A stretch of DNA of 64,000 nucleotides from assembly GCA_946699065.1 (NCBI GenBank), contig CAMPDV010001242.1:1-64000 (forward strand), given 5' to 3'. Both the position numbers and the translations under genes were made by a program. Below are positions 48,195 to 62,547 of the stretch, in pieces; position 1 is the first letter of the stretch; each line of letters begins with the position of its first letter. The stretch is from Loxodes magnus (Eukaryota; Ciliophora; Karyorelictea; Loxodida; Loxodidae). Under the pieces are notes generated by a model. The model saw only the letters and a program-made list of their open reading frames with translations. It did no database searches and had not been told where the DNA came from.

Positions 48195-50633
48195 AGGTAA
48201 TCCTTGTCTGTTTTACTCTCTTAGTACATCATCATTTAAAGTATATCCTCAAAGTTATTAAAGAAATTGAAACATTCCAACTTAAAATTAAATCATGCTG
48301 GAGGAAAGGAATGTAATAAAAGATCGAGCAATCTATTTTAACTGCTTATAAATTAGCTGAAATCTACAAAACATGGATCTTTCCAAATATATTTTGGAAA
48401 TAAAATTTCTTCTATCACTAAAGAAGAAGGAAAAGGTTCCACTTGTATTATTACTTAAGTTTTCCAGTATCCATCAGTTGTTTAAAACTTTAGTCATGCT
48501 GGTCTTGTTCTTTAGTGTTATTATATTGGTTTCAATGTGCTGAGTTAGGTTTTTCTTTTATGTGAAATTATCGAGGAGGGAATTCTCTTGACATAATCAC
48601 TTCTTAAAATTTAGAACCACTCTAAGGACAGATTTTCTTAATATCAGCTGAGTTGATTAAACTTTCGTACTAACAAGAATGACCTTAAAACTTAATTTAG
48701 CCAAATTAATTAACTTTTAGAACTCCAGGATTTTAGGATTTTTTATTTTATTATTTCTAAATACTCTATTAGGTTTCTTAAGGCTTCCAAGGAAGTCTAC
48801 AATTAACTCAAATTTTTCTAATATCAGTAAAATTAGCCAAAGTATGCTTCTTACAATTCTAGCAATAAACTTTTTTTATCCCATACTCAATAATATTTGC
48901 TTAGCCTTCCTTTATATATACTTAAGCATTTTCCCCCTTTACCAAGTTAGAGATTTTTCTAAGAAGTTAATCTTTTTAATTAATAAAAAATAGAAGATTC
49001 TAGAACCACTTTTATCTATAAACATTTTAGTTAAATTTTTATTATTAAAATGATAAAAGTATAGGATTTATCATAGCATGCCTAAATACAAGGAAAGTCA
49101 TAGTTATATAGGTTATATAATAATTCAATAATGAATCTTCTCTTTTATTCCATTCTTTTTATTAAATCCTTTTAGTAGAAATAGGACGTAGAATATTAAT
49201 TCTATAAGTTATCTTACCAATTATAATTGCTATAAAAATACTGGTATTTATCATAATTAAATAGAGTATATTTCTTGAAATGCTGATTAATTGGAGTTAT
49301 CAGAAATTGTTTGTTCTGAAACTAGTTAAAAATCTAAATGAACTGGAGAGATAGGCTTGTTGATAGTGATTGGTTCTTTTTGTAATGAAATAGATTTTAA
49401 AAAGGAAATTAATAGTTACTTGTATAGCTTACAAGTCTTGAAAAAATAGGATTGAAATAAAACTGCTTCAACCGTTAGTAATATTCAAATTTAGATTAGT
49501 TACTAACTCTAAGAATAGTAAGCCAATTAAAAATAATTAACTTTAGAAAACTATAAATAGCATAATAAAAAGCAGAGCATTAAAGCACTAGATAAATGTC
49601 AGCAGAAAGAATTTTCAAAAAAATATGAAAAGTTAAAAAGCTTATATTTTATTTAAGTAAATAAAAACAGCAAATGAAGTTAGTAGAATAAATGGTTTTG
49701 ATCTTTTGGCATGTGAAACGAAAAAAGGTGTTATAAAGACAACTTTTTTGAGGAATCTTAAATAGCTTAAAATTTCTTTTCTAATAGCTTTTAAAATGTT
49801 AATAACTTATAAAGCAGAATTACAGGATTAATTTCAGAGATATGCTGGGTTCTTCATAATCCCTAAAGGATGGCTAAAATTCATTTAATCTATGAAATAT
49901 TTCGTATCTCCTAACATTTCTAAGTATAAAAATACATTAGAAATTAAAAATACTGTAAATAATTTTTTGAATAGCAACTTAATTTTAGAAAAAACATTTA
50001 AAAGGCAAGAGTTAGCAGCTGTCTCTTCACAGAAGAGTTTCAAAAAAATGAGTTACCTCCTTATTCGACATCAGGTTGCGATTTCAATTATACGACAGAA
50101 GTACTTTCAGAACAGAGAAATTTAAGAGTTCAAGGTATTTTTTCCAATCAAGAAAGTTAATAAAAGAAATTAAGCAAATATGCCAAAAATTAGTGAGGTT
50201 AAAGAGTTAGAAGTGAGAGAAATAAGTTATATCCTTAGAAAAATAACTAAATGAATACCTTTAAAGTGAACCTAAAACTAATGGATCAAGAGGATTAAAT
50301 TTGTAAATTTAATATTATAGAGGTAATAATTGCAGTAAGTTATAAGAAAATTTAGAGGAAAATAAATATCCCACTTTCAATCTCTAATCTACTAAATATA
50401 CATTAAAAAAGAAATTTCATATCACAAAAGAAAATAAAAAAAAACTAGGTTTTAAGTTAGTTTTATATAGTAGATTAATTATAAATTTATTATTTAGTTT
50501 AATTATATCATTAAACTAATTCTTGACTGTGTAGATGGTAGAAACATAAATCTTCAAATATACCTACTAAATTTTTAGAGGTGATAAAGGAGAAGTCTTT
50601 GATATGGTTATAATTTAAGCTAAGATGCTGTGA
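48195..50633 (+). pseudogene. Large uncharacterised gene relic
   Basis: Long open blocks follow one another on the plus strand in different frames. Block 1, about 48195-48660, has 155 codons without TGA (SITKEEGKGSTCIITQVFQY, ending FSQYQLS). Block 2, about 49400-49680, contains FKKEINSYLYSLQVLKKQD then TGA then NKTASTVSN. Block 3, about 49670-50255, is an uninterrupted 195-codon stretch with NGFDLLACETKKGVIKTTFL and LIRHQVAISIIRQKYFQNRE. Block 4, about 50225-50633, is another 136 codons with SEPKTNGSRGLNLQIQYYRG. Blocks 2-4 read as one protein of roughly 400 residues with two frameshifts; block 1 may be separate. I recognise no domain. Confidence 0.4.
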
Positions 50634-50639
50634 AGATGC

Positions 50640-53600
50640 AAATTATAAGTATTTTAAGTTTTCCTCTAATACACAACTATGAGATAGTGTTAATCTTTTT
50701 ATCTACAACAGGCTTGATTAAGTATCATCTTGCTATTCTATGTAATAGCTATCCAAGAATAGACTTTCTAGGATCCTAATTAAAGTCTTGATAAGTTTAT
50801 TATACAGAGGGAATTTTGGTTTTATTGGTCAACCAAAATTTATAATTTGCTGAACTGACTAAGGATTTAGACTAGAACTTTTCTACTAATTAGATTATCA
50901 TTATTTAAAATTTATTTAAAGCTCATTAGGACTAACACTTTAAGTTGTTCTTTATTAAAACAGATTATTTTACCCCTAGTTTACAAAATAAAATTTTGGT
51001 TTGCCTAGGGATATTAATTAAAGCTTTATTAGCCTTTTCATTGAATGGGGTTAATTTTTTAATTAACATTAGCTTGCCCATAATTAAAATTAGCTTAAGG
51101 AGGATTATAAAACCCAAAATGTCCGATTTTCTTCCTAAGTTAGCTCCTAACTGACTGATATCATTTCCATACTATAAATTTTCTTATGAATTTTTATTGA
51201 TTTTTGGAAGCTACTTCCCTGTCTTCAACTATTCAGGCTATCTATAGTAAACTGAACTTTATCAGTTTAAAATTAAAGTTTGAGATTTAATTACCTTATT
51301 ATTAGTAAACATATTCAAACTGGTTCTAGTTAGGAAATAATTTTGGAATGGTTTGAAAGTTTGATTTGCTCTCTTATTTGAATAATTGAATTTGAATTTT
51401 AAGAAATCTACATTCTAACTAGAATATTTACACTTTATTAAGATATTTACTTTTTTCTTTTTTTATAATTATTATTTAATCTACTTAAATTTCTCCATTT
51501 CTTTGTGCTTTCTTTTTTCTATGAAGAAGATTTGAAATAGAGAAGTTTAATTTAGGGTAATTTAGTAAATAAAGCTTATTAATTATAAAGGTTTAGATAA
51601 ATAATATAATAACTAGGATTATTTTACTTTATAATGGCTTAGTTAATTTAATGGTTTTATAGCTATTATTTGATACTAAAGTTATGTAGTTAAATTATTT
51701 AGTTATTTAGTTCTAATATTACTAAGGTTTACCTCTATAAAAGTGATTTAAATTGATTAGACTCTTTTAATATAATAATAGTCTAATACTTCTAGGTTAT
51801 AATTTTATCAAGCAATAGCTATTTAATACTCTTTCTTGATAGCATCTTAAAGAAATAATTTTCTAATTTAGTAATTGTTATATTAGAGATGCTTATATAA
51901 GAATTATTTTATTTAAAGTATTAGCATTTATATATTTTATACTGTCTAACTAAATCAAAAGCTTAGAGACTACTTAAACTTTTCCTTTTCTTTAATAAAA
52001 TTATTACATTGCTCCAGCATATTTCCATAGCAGGCCTTTTTTAGTATCCTGGTTATTTTTGATTAATATTGATGTAGTGGTAAAGTATAGAAGTTGAAAT
52101 GCAATTATGATATTAAAAGGTTTAAATAAGTATTGATTTAAAAAGTACTAATGATATTAGTATTATTTGGTAATATCCCTTATAGCTACTAAATAGCTTA
52201 GCTCTATTAAATGATTTTAATATAAATAATATATAAAAGCTATTAAGTAAATACCTTTAACTATTAAAGGCTACTTATTATTAAAACTAGCTATACTATA
52301 CTTAAACTATTAATTATGTAAATAACCATTCCTAGTTATAAGACAGAGAATGTATACATTTAAATCTAAAATTTAAGCTAAATATAGATAAATAAGTAAC
52401 AAGGGATTAAGTAGAATCAAAACTAGAAAAGTGATTAATAAATATAAGGAATAAATATATTGCTTAGATACTTATATTTAGCTTTTATTATTTTAAGTAA
52501 TAGCTACTTACAAATATTTCTTTTAGAACCATAATTGAAAAGTATTAAACTTTAAGGATTAATTTGAAAATAAGTTTATCAATTATTTTAATATCAACTC
52601 TAAGTATTTAGATGCTTCTAACTTTAATTCAATTTACTCAAATTTATATTCAACACTTTAGCTAAATAAACCCACCTTTCCTTACCTAACCTTTTTTTAA
52701 TTTATACTTGTCAATTTAGCTTTTCAAAAGCATACCATAAATTAGTAAATAATTTGATTTAAGCTAAAATAAAATAGCTAAAATAGAAGTAAATAAAATA
52801 GATCTTAAGAGTATAAAATAAATTTAATAGTTTTAGTATTAAAAAGCAGAGGAATAGCAATAAACAGTCATTCATCAAGATACTTTATATATCATTTAAT
52901 ATTAAAAATAATTATTTGTATATAAAACACTAAATATAACTAATTATTAAGACATAAGGGATTTCTATTAGGATAAATATTATACTATTTATCAAATAAT
53001 TAAGAGACTTACTACAACTAAAATAGAACCCTAAAATTAATTATAAGGAATTTAAAATTAATTTAATAACAGGATGAAAGCAACTAGATTAAACTAGTTA
53101 AATACATTTATTAAATCATTTAAAAGCTAATTAAGAAACTTTTCTCATCTTCTTAAAATTAAAGATAAATCTAAAAATTATTTATAATTATCTATTAATT
53201 TAGATAAGCTACTACTACAGAGGAAGTTACATAACATTTGTGAAAATATTACAAAGGTAATCTTAGAGTATTGCAATTACATAAGTTTTAATTTCTTTAA
53301 GTTTAGTTAACTTTTAAATTTTGGAATAAAATGTATAAGGTAAATAAAAATATTTATGGTTTATCTCTCATTTAAATAATTAATAAATTGTAATTATCTT
53401 TATTTATAGCTTATAATTTATTATATTACTATACCTGCCTTTTAATAAAATTTGCTTCCATAAATTATCTTTAAAATTAAAAACTAAATTTTGGTTCTAA
53501 GATACAGAAGCAGCAGGAAATGTAATAATGATCATCTTATGATATAGAAAAATATAAAAAGAAGCTAAAGTGAATGCGTTACTTATTTCTTTATTCTTCC

Positions 53601-56600
53601 TCTTCCATAATAATTATCCTAAAGAATAAAGCTAAAGTATATATATAAAATAGTATATTATATCATAATTAAAATTTAGAATCATTGCATCTACATTTTA
53701 AAGATTAATTTCCTATTATTGAGAAATCTATTCAATTGCTATAAACTAAGTATCTTCTTTAATTTAAAAGCTAAAAGATGATATATTTAATTATATATCT
53801 TTAATAAATAAGTCATTCAATTATCAATGAAAATACATAAGGTGAGAAAGAGATAAATATGCTTTTATTATAATGAAATAAAGACTTATATTTTTAACTA
53901 TATAGCTTATATAAAAATTTAATAAAAATCTTATAGCATATTAAATAGATCTTTAAGAGTAGAAATTATACTATTTTATAAATATTACTTAAATATTTAA
54001 TTTTTAGCTTTAGAATGCTTATATATTCAATCTTTAAAGCTTAGCATTCATTTCTAAATCTTAATCTAAATTTCCCACATAAAAATTAATTAATTTTTAG
54101 ATAAATTGTTTTTTTAGATAGAGAGACAAATAAAATGATAACCCTATTTAGATATAACACATTTTAAGTTTATGGAATTAAAATATTAGATATTTATTTA
54201 CTAAGAATTTTTATATTAAATAGCAAGGAAGTTCTATAATATTTGTATATTTAACTAAATTTTTCTATATAATTATGTTACTGAAGAGAAAATATCCTTG
54301 AGTATCTTTAAATAGTTATTATGCTTGGCTTATCAATTATTTATAGTACAAATAAAGTTTGATATTTTTAGAAACTCAGAAATAATGATAAAATTGAATT
54401 TAGCTATAATTATATTTTAATATATGAAGAATCTTTATAACTAAGCTATTTTAAATTTAGCATGAGTATTTATTAATCTTAAATACGAAATATCTATATT
54501 AATATATTTCTATGAATCTATCATTCTTTTTTACTAATACTTTAAAATTTGCTATTACTATAAAAAATTAATTTTAGTTAGTGCCTCTAATAAATATTTT
54601 AGCTATCTAAATAATTAAATATCTTAATAAACTTAGTTTCATAAGAATAAATTTAAATTTAATAACTTAAAGCAATTTACTTTATTATAAAACAACTTCG
54701 TATTTCCTTTTTATTATGAAAGGATTATTAAATATTAAATAATAGAATTAATATTAAATATCCTAGCTAAATATTTATATGTTTTTCTTTTTTAAAGGAA
54801 ATTCTTAATTGATAATAAATCTATTTTATTTTATATTTTTATCCTTTCCTTTAAAACTTTTTGATAAGTTTCTTTATTATTTAAGTATATTAAAAGCTTA
54901 AATCATTCTTTTAATGCTTAATTTAATTTTTATAATATACCAATAAGGCTATAACTCTAATATCTTTATTATTTATTCTCTTTTATTAATTCAATACTCT
55001 AAAATCAACTTAACTAAAGCTAATTTTTCATAAACTTGAATGCTGAAAAATTTAATTTTTATATAAAAGCAGCATTCAATTTAACTTTTACTTCTATATA
55101 GCAAAATTTAAAGAAATTTCTTTAAAAATAAATATCTAAATTTAAGCAAAAAAGTATAGAATTTTACCAAAATCTTTTTTGTTCTACTTTTATTTTACCA
55201 GATTCATAAGTATTTGATAGCTTTTTATTGGCTTTCATAAATTATATTTCTTAAATAATTTCTACAATTTATATCTAATACTTTTATATAGTTTTGACTA
55301 ATAATGTTCCTTCAATCATAATAATATTCTACTAATGCAAATAAATATTAAAATATAATAAATAGATACTTTTAAAATTAAAAGCTATTGGTTAATACTT
55401 CCAATTAAATATTTATTTTAAATTTAATTTTTTATTCTAATATTCTCATATTTTAGTGGGATTTATTAACTTATAGTTCCCTATTTTAGTCTAAGTTATA
55501 CTATCTCTATTCTCTAAGTTTTATTAATAATAATTTATTAAAATTAGTAATTTAATTTGCTGATCTAAATTAGTTATCTCTTTAAAGGTTAATTAAAATT
55601 CTTTTATTTAAGCTATTTTTAATTAAAATTTTAATGTTTTAATACTTTTATAATTAATCTATTAATATCAAATCTAGAATCAACATTAGGAGTTTTATAT
55701 ATAACTAAGCATAAAAATATATGGCAGTTATAACTATAAAGCATTAACTAATTAATATTAGAATGTATCATACCTAAAAATATAAATAATGCAACTGACT
55801 GCAACAATATACCATTAGATATATAAACTCTAAGAAATCTCTTTCAAATTATTAATTATAAATAAATGTATCTTAATACCTTCTAATTAATACTAAAATC
55901 ATTTGTCCTACCTCTTAAATCAGAAATCAATCATCTCCACAATTTTAAAACCCAAAAGTTAATCTCAACTTATAAATCCAAAATTACGTTTAAAACTTTT
56001 ATTTCTTCTTTACTTGTAAAAATAACCTGAAATTATAATTATTATTACTATAAATAAGTTCTTAGATCCAAATATTTTAAATTATAACTATTATTTTCTG
56101 AATAATACTACTATATTTAAAATTATTATTCCTTTTATATTAAAAACCCTTTAATAACTACTAAGTTCTACTAAATAAGATAAGACAACATATTTTATCT
56201 TACTAGAATAATATAATTAAATACCTTTTATTTATTTTATAATCATAATTAATAAGAATCAAGTTTAACTTCATAACCACCATTATCAATAAAAATAACA
56301 GGCAAGTATTAATTATCATTTTATTAATTAATTATTTTGAGATTATGTTTAAATTAATTAGATATAAATTAAGCAAATAATTAAAATTTAATTTAATCAT
56401 GCTTATTCTTAAGAATTTATTAATATTAATTCAGCTAAAAATAGCTTAAAAGATATATAATTTGATCTTATTTTGAATTAATAAACTTAAATCATAAAAA
56501 TAATTTAATAAAAATAATTTAATAAAAATAATAAAGAAGAAATAGATAAATCAATTCTTAAAAGCATATCCAAATCAAAAAGAATATCAAAAATAACTTA

Positions 56601-57990
56601 TTTAAGATTAAAGAAAACTAAATTGAAATTAAGTGCATAAAAGAGACCCTAAAAATTTACAACATTTTAAGAAATTTCTCCTTATTTTTATCTAAAATTT
56701 TTAATAAAAGATATTAATTTCGAAAAAGATTTAGTATATATCACTTCAAATTTAAAAGATTTTTATTATTTATATTTTATTTTATCTTGCAACTTCTAAA
56801 TGTAATAAAAGAAAAACATTTTAATGAATTATGTTAAAGTAATTAAAATATTAAAAAATCATAGAGTACACTGGCTATAAGTCTTTTTATTTCAAATATG
56901 ATAATAAAAAAATAAATTTATATGTCTCTTTAAGTTAAATATTTTGCAATAATGCCTTTTCTGAGGTAAAAATTTCGGTTAAGCTCAAGTCATTTGAATG
57001 CCTAAATTTAGAGTTTGATGAAATCATATTTTTAATAGTTATCTATTAAAATTTCTTGAAATAGAGCTATATAAATTTTATAAGGTTTTTACAATGATTT
57101 TTATATTAATTGATGATAAACCTTTGAAACTAATAAATTGCTTTCTAAGTTAATTATTTCCTAAAAATAAAAAATTTATAAAACAATAATCATTCTTACT
57201 TTAAACATCTTTTAGATTTAACTCCAGAGTAATTTAAATAATAGCTCTATTTAAAATTTTATGATTTTAATAACTAAATGCCTTAATAATTCTTTACATT
57301 TAGAATAATTTTTATAGCTAAACTAAATTTATTTTCCTTTTTAGTTATGAAATATTAATTTAATTTATGTCTTTAACTTAAAAAATTGCATCATCTTTCC
57401 TTTTAAATATAAATTGAAAAAATAGACAGCTTTTTCTAAATTTTTTAAATTTATTTCTTTTTATTTCACTTTTATTTACTTTATAGCAGTTCTTTTTTTA
57501 AAAAACTAAAATTAAAAGTTTATTTAAATAATACTCTAATCTATTTTATTATCTTTAGATTTTTTTATTATTAATCTAAATATAATGATATTACCTTAAA
57601 AGCTTTCCACATTTGTAAGACATAAACAATTAACTATCAATATGTGAAAATTGGATTTTTATTTTATTTATACAAGTGTATTATTTTTTATCTCCTTGCT
57701 TTTATTTAGAAGGTAAATTTTAATTCTATGCATATGAGTAATTTTTAATTGACATGCTTAAATTTCATATTATTAACTTTATATTTTAGTCTTATAACTA
57801 AACAAATAAAAAGAGGATTAAATAGAGACTAAAAGCTCTTTGATGCTTTATTAATCCTTTTAATTGTTTTTATCTTTTTTTCCTTAATTTTATAAATGGA
57901 AATTTTGTATAGTTTCTTTATAATTTGCTAGTATATAGAAAACTTATCCAAAACTATTAAAATATAAAAGCTTAAACTAAGAGTAAACGA
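50640..57990. other. 7.3 kb of very AT-rich DNA, no feature seen
   Basis: About 80-85 percent A+T. Short hydrophobic readings (for example around 50945-51154) have no support. I see no RNA gene, tandem repeat or transposon end. A small less-AT patch near 53500-53600 is uninformative. Confidence 0.55.
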
Positions 57991-58415
57991 ATATTCACAT
58001 CTAGGAGATCTTACTACATCCAGTGTCAGCTATTTATGACAAACAGGTTTAAAATTCTGATAGTCTGATTCTTCAAATCTTTCGACTTTAATGAATGATC
58101 TATATTAGAAAAATTTTGTTGCTTTAATTTTTGTCGATTGTTATGCTCTAACTTAAATTAGCTTCACCCATCTTTATATGCACTTAGCTGTGGGTATTAT
58201 GATTAACTTTGCTTAGCTTTAGTACACTCGACTAATTTTCTGAATTATTGTTCATCTTCTAAGATGCTATATATTATTCTTGAGAGCTTAATCTTGGATA
58301 CTGTCTTGAGTATTGATAGCTATTTTATAATAAATTATTTTTTATCAAATCACTTATATAGAACTATCTGAGTAATCACTATAATACAAAATCAACCAGA
58401 AAATAGCAATAAAAT

Positions 58416-60640
58416 TCAGGTTAGTTAATCTTAACCCTCAATAAAAAAGCGCAAAGTTGAAAGGAAACTAGACCAAATCACGAGAGCGAAGCAGCTAAAC
58501 TAAAGACAGTTTAGTATTCCATAGTTACAAGACTTTAGTTTATATGACAGGATATAGAAAAATAGAAGTTATAGTATATACTAATGAATGAAATTTCTTA
58601 TTAAAATCAACTAAAGATTAGTTGAGCAATGTTGCAACTACTTGGAAAAAATTTTAAAGAGATGTGTGGTTAATAGATTATCTAATTACAGTTTCCAGTC
58701 AAAACTGTTATATTAAAGGTTTAAAAAAGGTGATAGAAATTATAAAGAAAAATGAGAAAAGGTTCCCGAATTAGTAAGTCTGGTGATCATCTTACCAGCA
58801 TAGAATGTAGTATTCTCGTTGTAAAAACTTTCATTGAATTTTAATCTTACTCTCTTATCAAAATCTATTGCTTCTATACAATTATAAACATCACTTATAG
58901 TAAAAATAACTTGTACTAAGCTGACCTAGGACCAACAGAAAGAAACTAGCATTGTTAAATAATAAATAGAACAAATTGCAGTCCATCAGAAAAAGTCATA
59001 TATTTATTTTCTTTAATCTCTTCTATTTCTAAGTTTCTCCAACTTCTATAACTTATTATTAGTAAATACCCAATATAAAGACTCAGATTGAGTTTTTTAT
59101 ATAAACTAAATCTTCTCCTTTGTGAAAAGTTGAATATCTCTTTTTCTAAAACTATATTATATATCTTCTATATAGTCTTTAGTAATTGTTGTAGTTCCAT
59201 CTCCTCATATTATTTACTTTTCAAACTATTATATAACAGGACATGCTGCACAGTTCCTATCTTCTAGTTTTTTAAAGTCTTTTTTAGTTATAATTTTTTA
59301 TGTTTATTATATCATAAAATTTAAGATCTGGATCATTTTAGTTTTTTTATTTATATTTTTCTTTAGCATCTCAATATTTATCTAGTTCTTAAGGCATTGC
59401 TTGTACTAGAGTAGTCAAGGTAATTTTATCCTGTTTTTAATAATTTATAACATTCCCTATTAGAAGAGCAGCATCGTAATTAAAGAAAGTCAGTTAGTAG
59501 GGATCATTTCCAAACATATTTTAAGATTTATTTTTTATGAAATCTCCTAATTCTCCTCTATAAGAAGAAGGAGTGTATGAGAAAGTTCCTTTTATTATTT
59601 CTAAGCAGCCAATCCTCCTACTAAAATATTTGAAATATGATTTTTATAATTGAATTACTGCAACTTGATGTTCTTATAAACTTAGCCTTTTTTATATAAA
59701 GCAAAGCTTAATAGCTATATTTATTATCCTTTTATAATGAAATAAGCAAATGGTAACTTAACCTTTTTATATATCCTTTATAGTAAATAATTGTTAACCA
59801 AAATATAGAAATTAGATTGTAGATATTTTATAAGACTAGTAGCTTAGTCTCCTGTTATTTACTTTATAATAATTTAATTAGAAGAATCTAGATAATACAC
59901 ATATAGACCCTTTATTATATTTAACTAGATTTATTCTTTACTATGTAAATTAACTCTTGAAATTTCAATTAATGTAGCTTTAAATATCAAGTTAAAAAGA
60001 AATATCAAAGGGCCATTATATAATGTATTTCTTCTCTTTTTCAGAATAACTAGGAAATCTCATATTAGAACCTATTGCTATACATATCAAGCTTCTATTT
60101 CTAATTTTTAATATTTTACTTTTTTTAATTTGATTTACTCTTATTATAGCTAAATTTTATGATTGTTTAAGATTTTTAAAGGATTAAATTATTTTATTTA
60201 ATACCTATTCAAGCAAAAATTTAGATCTACTGTTGATATATATGATAGAAGCTATTTTCAAAGTTAATTTTAGACTTTATAAAACTTAAATTTGCTTACC
60301 TTTCAGATTCTTAATTTTAGCCTTCTAATTCTATATAAATTAATCTAATAAGCCTTTTCCCTAGTCCTTATATATTTCCATTTAATCCTTTTATTATTCA
60401 TGCCTTGTTAGTATAAGAGACCATGATCATATCCATTTATTTCTATTCCATTATTTTTATTTTTCAATTAGGATACTAAGATCTACATTTTTAGCAAAAG
60501 CATTTACTTTTCTTAGATTCATTTTCATCTTTCTAGGATTTCAAAATTTAGCATCAGTATCAGAATTTTTTAAATAAGTTACTATAATTTCAGAGTCACT
60601 ATAGAGCCCATCCTCCAAATTATTCAAATTTTGCTTTTAG
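58416..60640 (-). pseudogene. Multi-exon receptor-like protein (possible periplasmic-binding-like ligand domain)
   Basis: An exon-like block at 60300-60640 (DGLYSDSEIIVTYLKNSD, LRKVNAFAKNVDLSILIEK) ends at a GGTAAGC donor-like site (60300-60294). A second long frame, about 59310-60100, contains CIAIGSNMRFPSYSEKEKKY, HQVAVIQLQKSYFKYFSRR, SYTPSSYRGELGDFIKN and LTFFNYDAALLIGNVINY. The G-x-F...P...YDAALLI order resembles the late part of ANF-receptor/leucine-binding-type domains (inference). A third stretch ends at 58416-58418 and includes LEDRNCAACPVIQQFEKQ and hydrophobic, possibly membrane, segments. Internal TGA at 59371 and 59205. The gene structure suggests a former host gene. From 57990 to 58415 overlapping minus-strand readings exist, but none can be chosen. 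Confidence 0.4.
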
Positions 60641-60649
60641 CATATCTGA

Positions 60650-62540
60650 GTTTTCATTCTAAGCAGCTTGAATCTTTAAGACCAACATCATCACTATTTT
60701 AATATTTTATTTATCAGGAATAGATTAAATGGCTCTGATTTACTATTAAAAGCAATTATAATAAGCCTGATAAATAACAGAGTATTAAATCTAGCAATTG
60801 CTATATTGAAGGTATCAAAAAAGCAGATAAATTATCTGCTTGCATAGAGAACAAATTCTGATATATAGCTAATAATTAAAAAGGATTCTTTAAACAAAGG
60901 TATTTATATAAGTAGCTAGTAATGTAAGCTACTATTATTAGATATCATTAAACTAGTATTTTTAGTTAGAAATATATAGACTAATATCTAAATTCTACTA
61001 TTCTAATTACCTATTTCAAAAACAATTAATATAAGAAGGAAGCTTAAGAGGAAATATTAAGAACCAGCTAAGTAAATTTCAATATCATATGACAGTTCTG
61101 GAGGTATAGTTATTGACTAGAGCAAAATAATAGTAACTGATATAGCAATAATTATTCTTTTAATAAACAACATAAACTTTAGGATAAGCTAAACTTACAT
61201 TTTAATATAGCTTGATAATGTCTTATATTATAGTGATAAATTATTAATTAAATGGATAAATCATTTATCTTGTTAGACTTATCACTAACAAAGAAATTTA
61301 AACAATTTTAAATTTACTCTATAAAAAGTTAAGAACTTAGTTTTTTAGTCTAGGCTTGCGGTATTTTCATATCTCACCAAGTTATCTCACTTTTAATATG
61401 AGATTTAAATACCTAAATTGCTAAAAGGGTTGATATATCGAAGCATTAAATTTGAAGAATCTTCTTTATTAAAGTAAAATTACAATAGAAATTAACCTTC
61501 ACATGTGGTTAATAAGATTTTCTATAGAATTTTGCTAGCTAGACAGTTAATCATAGTTATTCATATCGATAAATTTAAATCAAATGCCTTAATACACTAA
61601 ACCTAAGCCAGCAATACATGTTTGTATTAAATCATAATCCAAACCTTAATATCAAGAAAAATACAGCAACTAGAACTAATATTTTATCTAAAGATTCAAG
61701 AGCAAAGATACTCTATTTTATATTAAGCTTAATAAAATATTCTCTTGTAATAAATAGAGATCTACTTAATCTATTATATAGTGAATATTCAATACAATTA
61801 AGAAAAAATTACAAGCAATCTTGGTCGAAAAATTAGCTTTAAAGTATAAAAGTCAGGTGAAATACATTTGATGCTTAGAAGATATGCAAAAGGAGCTTAG
61901 ATATCATTTATTGAAATTAATTAAAGTTTGCATTTCTACTTTGAAAATTAACAAAAAGAAATAAAAGAATAAATTTAGACAACACATTTGTATTTAGATT
62001 CATATTAAGATTTTTTTTATTTTCATATGCTTGATAAGATAATTTTCCAATATTTTATTTGCAATAATAGCAAGCAAAAAGTTTCATGCAAATGAAAGTT
62101 ATTCAAATCGTCATGCTTTTCATAAGGACTATTTATTATTTTTATGATTGCTTTTATAACTCTTGGATTTACAGCGAAGCTTCTGGATAATTTAGTAAAA
62201 GTGCTCTGTTTAAATATTATTTTAAATAAATTTCTAGTTAATATCACTTAAATATATAACTAACTCAAAATTACATACTTAAAGATAAAAATCTAATTAA
62301 AATCTCTTAGTCATACTTAGATACTAGTAATATTCTCTTAGCTATTTATTGACAAAATGATATCATTCTTTATGGTGATAGTTACCAACATACTTTTATT
62401 AAAATGTGAATGTTTAATAATTAAATTACCTTTAACTTATACTCCATATTTAGCATATAGTTAGTCAAGGACTTTTAATATGTTATTAAATTAATTAAAC
62501 CTTCAATGAGATTTAAATTGCTCTAAGCATTTTATTTTAT
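60650..62540. other. AT-rich DNA with weak readings only
   Basis: The plus-strand ATG at 61618 opens 79 codons (MFVLNHNPNLNIKKNTATRT), and other frames near 61860-62000 are also open. No motif, repeat or conserved neighbour supports any of them. Confidence 0.35.
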
Positions 62541-62547
62541 AACAAAA

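Noticed and set aside
57990-58415. Coding-like minus-strand readings upstream of the receptor-like relic's stop
   Set aside because: All three minus frames look equally coding-like there, which shows how permissive the one-stop code is; none can be chosen.
59200-59215. GDGTTT motif suggesting a chaperonin
   Set aside because: The hexapeptide is isolated; nothing else in the reading resembles a CCT or GroEL subunit.
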